From Pseudoflavonifractor sp. An44 (GTDB lineage Bacteria > Bacillota > Clostridia > Oscillospirales > Oscillospiraceae): DNA of 64,000 bases. Shown here piece after piece: positions 1-8,752 of the stretch (positions are counted from its first letter, which is position 1; each line of letters begins with the position of its first letter). The stretch covers positions 62,001-126,000 of the forward strand of contig NZ_NFIH01000003.1 of the NCBI RefSeq assembly GCF_002161675.1. Direction: 5' to 3'. The notes below the pieces were generated by a model. The model had not been told where the DNA came from and made no database searches. It worked only from the letters and a program-made list of their open reading frames with translations. Position numbers and translations under genes: made by a program.

Positions 1-96
1 CTCTTTCTTGGACTCGTTGGGGTAAAAATCGGCACCGTCCAGACACCGCCCAATGCCTCGATAACGGGTCTGAATGGGGACAACGTCATACAACAT
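1..96 (-). CDS. Hypothetical protein, N-terminal fragment cut by the window edge
   Basis: Only the first 32 codons are in the window. The start is an ATG at 96-94, preceded on the minus strand by an AGGAAGG ribosome-binding sequence about 7 bases upstream. The peptide begins MLYDVVPIQTRY and runs off the left edge without a stop. I do not recognise the family. The codon use fits the surrounding genes, and the strong Shine-Dalgarno sequence makes this a plausible real start rather than a chance frame. Confidence 0.55.
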   Translation of the reverse strand, partial: MLYDVVPIQTRYRGIGRCLDGADFYPNESKKE

Positions 97-193
97 TCCG
101 TGTCACCTTCCTCTATACATGTATTGAAAATGGGGTTTTGTGACGGCAACGTCAAAATAAAATGGATAACGACAAATCGCAGCGACAAAAAGC

Positions 194-330
194 CCTCGGC
201 AGAGTTTTCCTGCCTGCTGGCGGGAAAATAAATTAAAATCCGTTTTTTCCGGGGACATGTGCATCGGAAAAAACACTTCTCAGCCCGCCAGTGTGGAATC
301 GGGTCGTCCTTTGACCCGATTATGCATGCA
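194..330 (+). repeat. Hairpin repeat family 2, copy 1 (divergent)
   Basis: This is a non-coding element with the same order of parts as the copies at 9571 and 47701. The first hairpin has arms TTTTCCTGCC and GGCGGGAAAA (205-228). The second has arms GTTTTTTCCG and CGGAAAAAAC around a loop holding ACATGTG. The shared linker ACTTCTCA follows. A third outer stem pairs CAGCCCGC with GCGGGCTG and encloses an AATCGGGTC / GACCCGATT hairpin. The second stem has different bases from the other copies but still pairs. The third stem and its loop are unrelated in sequence to the others, so this copy is the most diverged. Confidence 0.6.
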
Positions 331-371
331 GCGGGCTGTAACTCTTCGAAAAAATGCTGGCATTTTTGAGA

Positions 372-431
372 ATCGTGTCGAACTGGTTCGACACGATAAA
401 CGCTCCTGGAATCCCAGCGATTCCAGGAGCG
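372..431 (-). terminator. Two consecutive hairpins, probable terminator of the NfeD-QmcA operon
   Basis: Two perfect stems lie just downstream of the stop of the SPFH gene on the minus strand. One pairs CGCTCCTGGAATC with GATTCCAGGAGCG (401-431). The other pairs ATCGTGTCGAA with TTCGACACGAT (372-397). Read on the minus strand, the first stem is followed by a short TTTAT run, which suits a weak intrinsic terminator. The rest of 97-471 holds only the repeat copy described above and no gene that I can support. Confidence 0.55.
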
Positions 432-471
432 TTGCTGTGGGTGTTGTCTTATGGGGAAGTCCTGGCCTTCC

Positions 472-1461
472 TCAGGGCTTGGGGGTAGGAGCCTTCTGGG
501 TGGGAGCCGGGGCGGCGGGATTGGGGGTGACGGAGTCAAACACCGTCTTGGCAGAGGCGCACAGGCCAGCCAGTCCCTGAATCTCGCTGGGAATGATGAT
601 CTTGGTGGCCCGGCCGTCGGCGGCCTTCTGGAAGGCCTCCAGAGCCTTGAGCTGGAGCACTTCGGAGTTGGGGGCGGCCTCGTTCAACAGCTTCAAAGCG
701 TCGGCGGTGGCCTGCTGCACCTTCAAAATGGCCTCGCTCTCCGCCTCGGCGGCCAGGATACGGGCGGTCTTTTCGGCCTCGGCCTGCATGATCTTGGCCT
801 GCTTGGCGGCGTCAGCCCGGAGAATGGCGGACTGCTTCTCGCCCTCAGCCACCAGAATCTGAGACTGCTTCTGGCCCTCGGCCTGGAGGATGGCTTCCCG
901 GCGCTCGCGCTCGGCACGCATCTGTTTCTCCATGGACTCCTGAATGTCCCGGGGAGGCATGATGTTCTTCAGCTCCACGCGGTTGACCTTGATGCCCCAG
1001 GGGTCGGTGGCTTCGTCCAGAATGGAGCGCATCTGGGTGTTGATGTGGTCACGGCTGGTGAGGGACTGGTCCAGCTCCAGGTCGCCGATGATGTTACGCA
1101 GGGTGGTGGCGGTGAGGTTCTCAATGGCGCTCAGGGGCTGCTCCACGCCGTAGGTATACAGCTTGGGGTCGGTGATCTGGAAATACAGGACGGTGTCGAT
1201 CTGCATGGTGACGTTGTCCTTGGTGATGACGGGCTGGGGCGCAAAGTCCACAACCTGCTCTTTCAGGGAGACCATTTTGGCCACGCGCTCAATAAAGGGA
1301 ATCTTGAAGTGGAGACCCACGCTCCACACGGCACGGAACGCGCCCAAACGCTCCACAACCATGGCCTTGGACTGGGGGACTACCTTGACGTTGGCGGCAA
1401 TGACCAGCAGAATGATGATGATCACGGCCACCGGGATGGCAATAGCCAACAAATCGTTCAT
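472..1461 (-). CDS. qmcA: SPFH/Band 7 membrane protein, QmcA-like (stomatin/prohibitin family)
   Basis: The protein has 329 residues. One N-terminal transmembrane segment (about residues 5-24) is followed by an SPFH domain (about 25-190; PQSKAMVVERLG start, then DNVTMQIDTVLYFQITDP). A long Ala/Glu/Lys/Gln-rich coiled coil (about 185-270) and a Pro/Ala-rich tail complete it. This is the usual architecture of bacterial QmcA/paraslipin proteins, which oligomerise in membrane microdomains and often act with NfeD proteins. The start overlaps the stop of the upstream NfeD gene by an ATGA. An AAGGAGGAAG site sits inside the end of that gene, so the two are co-transcribed and probably translationally coupled. 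The exact client is not visible from sequence. Confidence 0.9.
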   Translation of the reverse strand: MNDLLAIAIPVAVIIIILLVIAANVKVVPQSKAMVVERLGAFRAVWSVGLHFKIPFIERVAKMVSLKEQVVDFAPQPVITKDNVTMQIDTVLYFQITDPKLYTYGVEQPLSAIENLTATTLRNIIGDLELDQSLTSRDHINTQMRSILDEATDPWGIKVNRVELKNIMPPRDIQESMEKQMRAERERREAILQAEGQKQSQILVAEGEKQSAILRADAAKQAKIMQAEAEKTARILAAEAESEAILKVQQATADALKLLNEAAPNSEVLQLKALEAFQKAADGRATKIIIPSEIQGLAGLCASAKTVFDSVTPNPAAPAPTQKAPTPKP

Positions 1462-1907
1462 TTAACTTCCTCCTTACTCTTTTCAACCATAACTTTGACA
1501 CCTTCTATGCGCAGCACCCGTACCATGGCCCCGGCGGGGATGGGGGTGTCGTGCTCACTGCGAGCGGTCCAGGTGACACCGCCGATGGTGACGGCGCCGG
1601 TGCCCTGGATGTTGTCAATGTCCTGGGTGACCCGGGCCTCTTGCCCAATGACCCGGTCAGCGTTGGTGGGCTCCACCCGGTTATTCAGATATTTTTTTGC
1701 CAGGGGGCGCAGGGCCACCAGACACACCAGGGAGAGCACAATGAAAATGCCCAGTTGCAGCCAGATGTTTCCTCCGGCCAGGGCACACACCAGCGCACCC
1801 AGAGAACCGATGGCAAACCACACGGAAGTCAGGCCCACGGTGGCGGCTTCGGCGACCGCGAAGATAATCAGCAGCGCCAGCCAGACAATTTGATAAACAG
1901 TGTCCAT
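1458..1907 (-). CDS. NfeD family membrane protein
   Basis: The protein has 149 residues. Three hydrophobic segments (about 5-25, 27-47 and 50-70) are followed by a soluble C-terminal beta-barrel (OB-fold) domain with the typical G-x-A-V-T-x-I-x-G-x-V-x-W-x-A-R pattern. Short NfeD proteins of this type partner with SPFH proteins, matching the gene directly downstream. The ATG at 1907 is chosen because it lies 8 bases after an AGGAGG. An in-frame GTG three codons earlier overlaps that ribosome-binding site and is unlikely to be used. Confidence 0.88.
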   Translation of the reverse strand: MDTVYQIVWLALLIIFAVAEAATVGLTSVWFAIGSLGALVCALAGGNIWLQLGIFIVLSLVCLVALRPLAKKYLNNRVEPTNADRVIGQEARVTQDIDNIQGTGAVTIGGVTWTARSEHDTPIPAGAMVRVLRIEGVKVMVEKSKEEVK

Positions 1908-1929
1908 ACTGGTCACCTCCTTTGGGGGT

Positions 1930-1938
1930 AGTATAGCA
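1930..1938 (-). promoter_or_regulatory. Extended -10 promoter of the NfeD-QmcA operon
   Basis: On the minus strand TGC-TATACT gives an extended -10 element just upstream of the Shine-Dalgarno sequence. A -35 is poor (TGGTAT at 17-base spacing), which is usual for extended -10 promoters. This is inference from pattern only. Confidence 0.45.
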
Positions 1939-2003
1939 CATGCCTTTCAGCGATACCACTACAATTTGTAACCATTAAGCAAAATATCAAAAAATTATTA
2001 TCC

Positions 2004-2032
2004 TTGTCATGGGGTGTCAAATTGGGTATAAT
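2004..2032 (+). promoter_or_regulatory. Sigma-A promoter for the THUMP methyltransferase gene
   Basis: TTGTCA (2004-2009) and TATAAT (2027-2032) are separated by 17 bases. The gene starts 57 bases downstream. Confidence 0.7.
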
Positions 2033-2088
2033 AAAAAAGATTATGACCATTTGAAGACGACAGGGGAAACCCCCGGAGAGGATGGAAT

Positions 2089-3213
2089 ATGGACGGGAAA
2101 CTGCAATTTGTCATTCCCACCCTGCTGGGGGTGGAGAGCCTGGTGAGCTATGAGGTGAAGAAGCTGGGCCTTGCCGACGTGCGGGCGGAAAACGGCCGGG
2201 TGCTGTGCACCGGCACCAAGAAGGACATTCCCCGGCTGAATCTGAACCTGCGCACCGGCGCAAGAGTGCTCATTCTCCTGGGGGAGTTTATGGCCCCCAA
2301 CTTTGAGGCCCTCTTTGAGGGCACCTACGCTCTGCCCTGGGAGGAGTTCATCCCCCGGGAGGGCAAGTTCCCGGTGAAGGGCTACGCCATCAACTCCGCC
2401 CTCCACGCCGTGCCCACCTGCCAGGCCATGGTGAAAAAGGCCATTGCCAAGCGGCTGGGCAAGGTGTACGGGCTGGAGACCCTGCCGGAGACGGGGGTGC
2501 TGTACCAGGTCCAGTTTGCCATCTTCAAGGACCGGGCCTCCCTGATGCTGGACACCTCCGGCGAGGGCCTGTACAAGCGGGGTTACCGGGCCCAGGGCGT
2601 GGCCGCTCCCTTGAAGGAGACTTTGGCGGCGGCCATGGTGGCCCTGTCCCGCTATAAGGGAAAGGACCCCTTCTGCGACCCCTTCTGCGGCTCCGGTACC
2701 ATCGCCATTGAGGCCGCCCTCATCGCCAAGAACCGGGCCCCTGGCCTGGGCCGCTCCTTCTCCTCCCAGAAGTGGACCCAGCTGCCCTCCGGGCTGTGGC
2801 TGGACGCCGCCGACGAGGCCATGGACGGGGAGTTTGACGGAAACTACGAGATCTGGGGCGGCGACATCGACCCCCAGGCGGTGGAGCTGGCCCAGCACAA
2901 CGCCCAGCTGGCCGAGGTGGACGACGTGGTGTCCTTTGAAGTGGCGGACGCCACCCGGTTCCACTGGGGCGGCCTGCGGGGACGAGTGGTCACCAATCCC
3001 CCCTACGGCGAGCGGCTGATGGAGAAGCGGGAGGCCGAGGAGCTGTACCGGGCCTTTGGCCGGGCCATGGACAAGTTCCCCGACGGCTGGCAGGTGTCCA
3101 TTCTGTCCTCTCACACCGAGTTTGAGCGCACCTACGGGAAAAAGGCGGACAAGAAGCGGAAGCTGTACAACGGCATGCTCAAGTGCGACCTGTTCCAGTA
3201 CGGCGTGAAGTGA
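2089..3213 (+). CDS. THUMP-domain class I RNA methyltransferase (RlmL N-domain/YpsC type)
   Basis: The protein has 374 residues. An N-terminal THUMP region (about 1-160) is followed by a Rossmann SAM-dependent methyltransferase domain. Visible motifs are DPFCGSGTIAIEA (SAM-binding motif I, about residue 203) and NPPYGER (catalytic motif IV, from N303). The length and order match the Firmicutes proteins related to the first half of E. coli RlmL, which makes N2-methylguanosine in 23S rRNA; the exact target here is an inference. A GGAGAGGA sequence precedes the ATG. The next gene begins 15 bases after the stop, suggesting co-transcription. Confidence 0.9.
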   Translation: MDGKLQFVIPTLLGVESLVSYEVKKLGLADVRAENGRVLCTGTKKDIPRLNLNLRTGARVLILLGEFMAPNFEALFEGTYALPWEEFIPREGKFPVKGYAINSALHAVPTCQAMVKKAIAKRLGKVYGLETLPETGVLYQVQFAIFKDRASLMLDTSGEGLYKRGYRAQGVAAPLKETLAAAMVALSRYKGKDPFCDPFCGSGTIAIEAALIAKNRAPGLGRSFSSQKWTQLPSGLWLDAADEAMDGEFDGNYEIWGGDIDPQAVELAQHNAQLAEVDDVVSFEVADATRFHWGGLRGRVVTNPPYGERLMEKREAEELYRAFGRAMDKFPDGWQVSILSSHTEFERTYGKKADKKRKLYNGMLKCDLFQYGVK

Positions 3214-3228
3214 TGGAGAGAGAATGGG

Positions 3229-4152
3229 ATGAAACATTTATTTATCGTCAACCCCGCAGCCGGAAAAGCGGGGAACGAAAATGAGTTACTGGACCAGATT
3301 CAGGAGCTGGACCTGGACTGTGAAGTGGTGCACACCCAGCGCCAGGAGGAGGCCTGTGAGATCGCCCGGGCCGCCGCCCAGCGGGGCGAGCCCCTGCGCA
3401 TTTACGCCTGCGGCGGGGATGGCACCTTAAACGAGGTCATCAACGGGGCAGCGGGCTTTGACCATGTGGCGGTGACCAACGTGCCCCTGGGCACCGGCAA
3501 TGACTTTTTGAAAATCTTCGGCCCGGAGAACAAGGAGAAGTTTTCCCAGCTGGAGGAGCTCAGCCGAGGCCCTCAGGTGGCCCTTGACCTGATGGAGTGC
3601 AACGGCAAGCTGGGGGTGGATATCTTCTGTGCGGGAGTGGATGCCCGCATTGCCGCCGACGTGCACAAGTACCGCCGTCTGCCCCTGGTGCGGGGCATTG
3701 GGGCCTACATCCTCTCGCTGGTGGCCAATGTCTTATTTAAAGGTATTAGCCGCCAGACCCAGGTGGAGGCGGGGGAGTACGCCTACCAGGGTCAGACTGC
3801 CATTGTATGCGTGTGCAATGGCCGCTATTACGGCGGCGGCTTTATGCCCGTGGGGGACAACCTCCCCGACGACGGCAGGCTGGAGATGCTGGTGGTGCCC
3901 AAGGTCAGCCGCAGAACCTTCTTCCGCCTGGTGGGGGAGTACGCCAAGGGCCGCTATCGTCAGCACCCGGATTTGATTACGGCGGTGGAGGGCACCGAGT
4001 TCACCATCACCGCTCCCCAGCCCCTGGTGGCGGTGGTGGACGGAGAGGTGCTGCGAGAGCAGCGCTACCACATCCGCCTATCCGACAAGAAGGTGAATTT
4101 CTTCTACCCCCAGGGCCTCAGTTATCAGCCCCGGATGGAAGAGGCAAATTAG
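3229..4152 (+). CDS. Diacylglycerol kinase family lipid kinase (YegS/DgkB type)
   Basis: The protein has 307 residues. It opens with FIVNPAAGKAG, the family's nucleotide-site start. GGDGTLNEV (GGDGT at 62-66) and PLGTGNDF follow, and a C-terminal beta-rich domain carries a conserved DG (VVDGE). These are the hallmarks of soluble lipid kinases such as DgkB/YegS, which phosphorylate diacylglycerol or a related lipid at the membrane face. The substrate cannot be told from sequence. The gene lies 15 bases behind the rRNA methyltransferase gene with a GGAGAGAATGGG leader, so the two probably share a promoter. Confidence 0.88.
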   Translation: MKHLFIVNPAAGKAGNENELLDQIQELDLDCEVVHTQRQEEACEIARAAAQRGEPLRIYACGGDGTLNEVINGAAGFDHVAVTNVPLGTGNDFLKIFGPENKEKFSQLEELSRGPQVALDLMECNGKLGVDIFCAGVDARIAADVHKYRRLPLVRGIGAYILSLVANVLFKGISRQTQVEAGEYAYQGQTAIVCVCNGRYYGGGFMPVGDNLPDDGRLEMLVVPKVSRRTFFRLVGEYAKGRYRQHPDLITAVEGTEFTITAPQPLVAVVDGEVLREQRYHIRLSDKKVNFFYPQGLSYQPRMEEAN

Positions 4153-4223
4153 CACTCTCCCTGTCGCCTTGTGAACAAAAGATGAATTTTTTTCACTCAA
4201 CCTCTATTTCTCAAAAATAGGGG

Positions 4224-4290
4224 TTGATTTTTTGGAGTGAAACAGTTATTATCTTATCTAGAGTTAGCACTCGGGTAAAATGAGTGCTAA
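4224..4290 (+). promoter_or_regulatory. groESL promoter with CIRCE operator
   Basis: TTGATT (4224-4229) and TATTAT (4247-4252) are 17 bases apart. About 12 bases further on is a perfect CIRCE inverted repeat (4264-4290), TTAGCACTC-N9-GAGTGCTAA, overlapping the expected transcript start. CIRCE is the operator of the HrcA repressor, which is itself encoded at 12036. Heat-shock repression and derepression of groESL by HrcA follows from established Firmicutes biology. Confidence 0.93.
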
Positions 4291-4336
4291 CCCATGAAAC
4301 CGTAAACCATTGGATTGATATAAGGAGGAACCAATT

Positions 4337-4624
4337 ATGACTCTGAAACCTCTGGCAGATCGCGTGATCTTGAAGGCCATGGAGGCCCAGGAAACCACCA
4401 AGGGCGGCATCATTCTCACCGCCAGCGCCAAGGAGAAGCCCGAGATGGCCGAAGTTGTGGCCGTTGGTCCCGGCGGCGTGGTGGACGGCAAGGAAGTCGT
4501 CATGACCGTGAAGGTGGGCGACAAGGTGCTCACCAGCAAGTACTCCGGCACCGAAGTCAAAGTGGACGGCGAGGAGTATAATATTGTTCGTCAGAATGAC
4601 ATTCTGGCCATTGTCGAGGACTAA
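4337..4624 (+). CDS. groES: Co-chaperonin GroES
   Basis: The 95-residue protein matches the usual Hsp10 length. It has PLADRVILK at the start, the mobile loop around residues 15-34 (AQETTKGGIILTAS) and a VKVGDKVL segment. It forms the heptameric lid of GroEL in the cytoplasm. The gene sits directly behind a CIRCE-controlled promoter, has an AAGGAGG site, and is followed 30 bases later by groEL. Confidence 0.98.
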   Translation: MTLKPLADRVILKAMEAQETTKGGIILTASAKEKPEMAEVVAVGPGGVVDGKEVVMTVKVGDKVLTSKYSGTEVKVDGEEYNIVRQNDILAIVED

Positions 4625-4651
4625 TTGAGTTTTTCTTACGGAGGTAATTGA

Positions 4652-6280
<1,629 letters not shown>

Positions 6281-6302
6281 GAAATAGCCCCAATAAGGTT
6301 TC

Positions 6303-6335
6303 AAAAGGCCGGTGTCTTCGGACACCGGCCTTTTT
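6303..6335 (+). terminator. Intrinsic terminator of groESL
   Basis: Arms AAAAGGCCGGTGTC and GACACCGGCC enclose a TTCG tetraloop and are followed by TTTTT. A second, longer imperfect hairpin follows at 6342-6399, pairing AAAAGCAACC with GGTTGCTTTT and holding an inner GCTGC/GCAGC stem. Confidence 0.9.
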
Positions 6336-6468
6336 GAACTTTAAAAGCAACCGTTTTTAGCTGCATTTTGGATTCGCAGCCGAAAATGGTTGCTTTTCGT
6401 TTGAAGAGGAAGGGGGAGAACTAAGACACGGGGCGGATGAAGGACTTTTGCTTCTCCGATTTCTCGTG

Positions 6469-7020
6469 TGCGGACCAGCGCCCCCGCCGGGGACGCTCCG
6501 CTGGGCCCGATTTCTCCCCGATGAGAAATCGGGGAAAGAATCGCTTAGGGCGTTCCCCCCTAAGGACCTCCCTGGGGTACGGGGCTGGGCCTGCGTCAAG
6601 TCTAGGTTCGGCCCGTCACCCTTGCTGTGGCTCCTAGTACTGCCACCACACCAGGCCACCCTGGGCGGCTGGCCCTATGGCTGGGTGGTTTCCATATCCG
6701 GGCCTACCTTGGAGAAGCGGCGTTCCCGCCGCCGGAAGCCAGGCCACCGACCGCTGGGAACAGCGGCTTACCAAGGTAAGGCCCTGGGGGTAGAAGGAAG
6801 CACAAGCAGAGGAGTAGGTGGAAACCATAGAACGGAAAGCCATCTATGTGGCATGAACTAGTCCAGGGCCGAGAAGAGAAGGGCGCACCCTCCACCCAGT
6901 ACCGCGGGATGGATTCCACAAGGCGGGGGAAGGCCCCGCCTTTGGTGGTCTTTGGTTCCTTTCTGGCAGCAGAAAGGAACCCCCAGCGGGGAGCGTCCCC
7001 ACCAGGCTGGCAAGCCTGAG
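6469..7020 (+). ncRNA. Candidate large structured RNA, family 1 copy 1
   Basis: This roughly 550-nt element contains no convincing gene. It is homologous along its whole length to 53666-54219, including an uninterrupted identical block at 6506-6574. It is full of stems: CCGATTTCTC/GAGAAATCGG (6507-6532), CTTAGGG/CCCTAAG, GCGGCG/CGCCGC (6717-6732), CCGCTG/CAGCGG, TACCTTGG/CCAAGGTA closing that pair of hairpins, AAGGCGGGG/CCCCGCCTT, and a 12-bp stem GGTTCCTTTCTG/CAGAAAGGAACC (6954-6981). The ends pair with each other: GGGGACGCTCCGCTGGG (6489-6505) with CCCAGCGGGGAGCGTCCCC (6982-7000), apart from two bulged G residues. The strand shown is that of the homology; the transcribed strand is not proven. 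No known RNA family was recognised. Confidence 0.65.
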
Positions 7021-7070
7021 ACTGTGAGGTTAGACGGTCAATCTCTCCGGCCCGGGGGCAGGGAAGAGAA

Positions 7071-7098
7071 AAAGGAGGAAGCACCTGCTTCCTCCTTT
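7071..7098. terminator. Bidirectional-looking terminator hairpin
   Basis: AAAGGAGGAAGCA pairs perfectly with TGCTTCCTCCTTT. It lies between the structured RNA element and the convergent XRE gene. On the minus strand the stem ends in TTTTTCTCTTC, so it best serves the XRE gene. Confidence 0.6.
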
Positions 7099-7118
7099 AT
7101 GCGTTCTGTGGATGAAAA

Positions 7119-7439
7119 TTAACCTCTGTCCCGCAGACCATCCATATAAGCCTCCACCCGCTCTTGTTGGCGGCTATTCAACTGGCGGTAAGCATACAGG
7201 TGTGCCAGCTCCTCCGGGGTCAAATCGCTCTGTGCCATGAGACGCTTTTGCTCAGTGAGTCCGGCCAAATAGTCCAGAGATACGCCGAAAAATTGAGCAA
7301 TCGCCACGAGGGTTTCCAAATCTGGGGTTCGATCCCCCACTTCGTAGGCGCTGACGGTAGATTGAGACAGATTGAGTTTTAGAGCCAGCCCTGCTTGGCT
7401 GAGATGACGTTCCTCACGCAGTTGTTTTAATCGTAGCAC
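7119..7439 (-). CDS. XRE-family HTH transcriptional regulator
   Basis: The protein has 106 residues. A single N-terminal Cro/C1-type helix-turn-helix (about residues 4-58; LREERHLSQAGLALKLNLSQSTVSAYEVGDRTPD) is followed by a short helical tail, probably for dimerisation. The start is a GTG at 7439. It is transcribed divergently from the HTH gene at 7575. A promoter on the minus strand (TTTACA, 17 bases, TACAAT) overlaps two direct copies of ATAACACGG, so autoregulation is a reasonable inference. The regulatory target is unknown. Confidence 0.8.
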   Translation of the reverse strand: MLRLKQLREERHLSQAGLALKLNLSQSTVSAYEVGDRTPDLETLVAIAQFFGVSLDYLAGLTEQKRLMAQSDLTPEELAHLYAYRQLNSRQQERVEAYMDGLRDRG

Positions 7440-7477
7440 ACGACCACCCGCCTAAGTGTAGATTTCGTTTCATTTGT

Positions 7478-7552
7478 ATTGTATAACACGGTTTGTGTGT
7501 TGTAAATAACACGGAAACGGTTTTGGAAAAGTTGCCTTCCCTTTGCTAGAAT
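7478..7552. promoter_or_regulatory. Divergent promoters with paired ATAACACGG boxes
   Basis: The minus-strand promoter reads TTTACA (7501-7506 complement), 17 bases, TACAAT (7478-7483 complement). The plus-strand promoter reads TTGGAA (7523-7528), 18 bases, TAGAAT (7547-7552). The nonamer ATAACACGG occurs at 7483-7491 and 7506-7514, 23 bases apart, straddling the minus promoter. This is a plausible operator for the XRE protein. Confidence 0.5.
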
Positions 7553-7574
7553 GGAGAGGAAGGGGGCGAGAACG

Positions 7575-8240
7575 ATGGAACATCATTTTTATCAGGACGA
7601 CATTCCATACAGCACCTTACAGGAGGACAAAACAGGCTATCAGATTTTGCTGCTCCGGGAGCAGCAAAACCAGAGTTTTACCGCCATTGCCAGCCAATTG
7701 GGTGTCTCTCCCGCCCGTGTTCGGCAGCAGTACACCAAAATGAAGGTGCGACAGGTGCGCTTGTACCTTCGCCACATAGCCATTGCCCTGGGCCACGAGA
7801 ACACCGCACAGGTGCGGAATGTGTTTTCCACCGCCATGGAATGCTATCAAAATTATCCCTATGCCTGTGGGTATCTGGACAAGACCTATGGGGAGATTTT
7901 GGAGGCATATCGGGCGGGGGAGCCGGGGACACCCCAGGAGATGTTAGAGAAACTGCCGCCCTGTCCGGTGAAGCTGGGAGAAGAGGAGATTTCCCGCATG
8001 GTCACCATGCGGGAGGAGGAGAACGCCAGCTTTCGGGCCATCGGCAGGGCGTTCCACATCACACCGGAAAAGGCCCGGCACACCTATGAGATGGTGTATC
8101 ACCGCAAGGTGTTGGAGTATGTGGAGGGACTGCAACAGCAGGTGAGAACCTGGGAGGAGCGCCGGGAACTCTGGCGGCGGTATTTTGGCGGGCATCAGTC
8201 GGCAAAAACACGGTATGAGAACATCATGAGGGTGAAATAA
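7575..8240 (+). CDS. Hypothetical protein with two sigma region 4-like HTH segments
   Basis: The protein has 221 residues and I do not recognise the family. Two similar segments of the sigma-70 region 4 type are visible: QSFTAIASQLGVSPARVRQQ in the N-terminal third, and ASFRAIGRAFHITPEKARHT in the C-terminal half. A helical linker joins them. This suggests a DNA-binding protein built from a duplicated helix-turn-helix. An in-frame ATG at 7551 overlaps the -10 element, so the transcript would begin after it. The ATG at 7575, behind AGAGGAAGGGGG, is the more likely start. A strong terminator follows. It is divergent from an XRE gene, and a joint regulatory role is possible but unproven. Confidence 0.65.
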   Translation: MEHHFYQDDIPYSTLQEDKTGYQILLLREQQNQSFTAIASQLGVSPARVRQQYTKMKVRQVRLYLRHIAIALGHENTAQVRNVFSTAMECYQNYPYACGYLDKTYGEILEAYRAGEPGTPQEMLEKLPPCPVKLGEEEISRMVTMREEENASFRAIGRAFHITPEKARHTYEMVYHRKVLEYVEGLQQQVRTWEERRELWRRYFGGHQSAKTRYENIMRVK

Positions 8241-8242
8241 AG

Positions 8243-8275
8243 AAAGAGGTGTGGGCCAAGCTCACACCTCTTTTT
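8243..8275. terminator. Bidirectional intrinsic terminator
   Basis: AAAGAGGTGTG pairs with CACACCTCTTT, with T-rich tails on both strands, between the convergent HTH gene and rpiB. Confidence 0.85.
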
Positions 8276-8290
8276 GATGGGTTTGGGAAA

Positions 8291-8734
8291 TTAGGCCTCA
8301 TTTTCGATGGCCATGATCTTACCCACACGGCGCGCATGGCGGCCGCCCTCAAACTCGGTGCCCAAAAACACGTCCACAATGCGGTCGGCCATGTTGGGGC
8401 CGATGAGAGCGCCGCCCATGGCCAGCATGTTGGCGTCGTTGTGGCGGCGGGTCATCTCGGCGGAATAGGGCTCGCTGCACAGCGCGCACCGGATGCCCCG
8501 GACCTTGTTGGCGGCGATGGAGATGCCAATGCCAGTGGTGCACATGACAATGCCCCGGTCACAGTCGCCGCTGGCCACCAGCTGGGCGGCAGCCTTGGCA
8601 AAATCGGCGTAGTCGCAGCTGTCGGTGGAGTAGGTGCCGCAGTCCACCACCTGGTGGCCCTGTTCGGTCAGGTACTGCTTGAGGTGCTCTTTCATGGCGA
8701 AGGCGCCGTGATCGCTGCCAATGGAAATTTTCAT
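8291..8734 (-). CDS. rpiB: Ribose-5-phosphate isomerase B
   Basis: The 147-residue protein matches the RpiB/LacAB family length. GSDHGAF at residues 6-12 and the active-site loop MCTTGIGISIAANK, with its catalytic Cys, are present, as is the RRHNDANMLAMG motif. It interconverts ribose 5-phosphate and ribulose 5-phosphate in the pentose phosphate pathway. An AAGGAG lies before the ATG. Its start is 18 bases downstream of the end of the PHP phosphatase gene, so the two form an operon. Some family members isomerise allose 6-phosphate, but nothing here points that way. Confidence 0.95.
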   Translation of the reverse strand: MKISIGSDHGAFAMKEHLKQYLTEQGHQVVDCGTYSTDSCDYADFAKAAAQLVASGDCDRGIVMCTTGIGISIAANKVRGIRCALCSEPYSAEMTRRHNDANMLAMGGALIGPNMADRIVDVFLGTEFEGGRHARRVGKIMAIENEA

Positions 8735-8752
8735 GTTCAGGACTCCTTTTCC

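Noticed and set aside
6437-6861. Open frames inside the large structured element (and the matching ones at 53658-53992).
   Set aside because: Their lengths and ends differ between the two copies, they are Arg/Pro/Ser-rich, have no ribosome-binding sites, and the substitutions preserve stems rather than codons.
6469-7020. Large element considered as RNase P RNA, tmRNA or a group II intron.
   Set aside because: The conserved cores that I would expect (RNase P P4 regions, tmRNA tRNA-like ends, intron domain V) are not visible, and two copies are present without splice-type boundaries.
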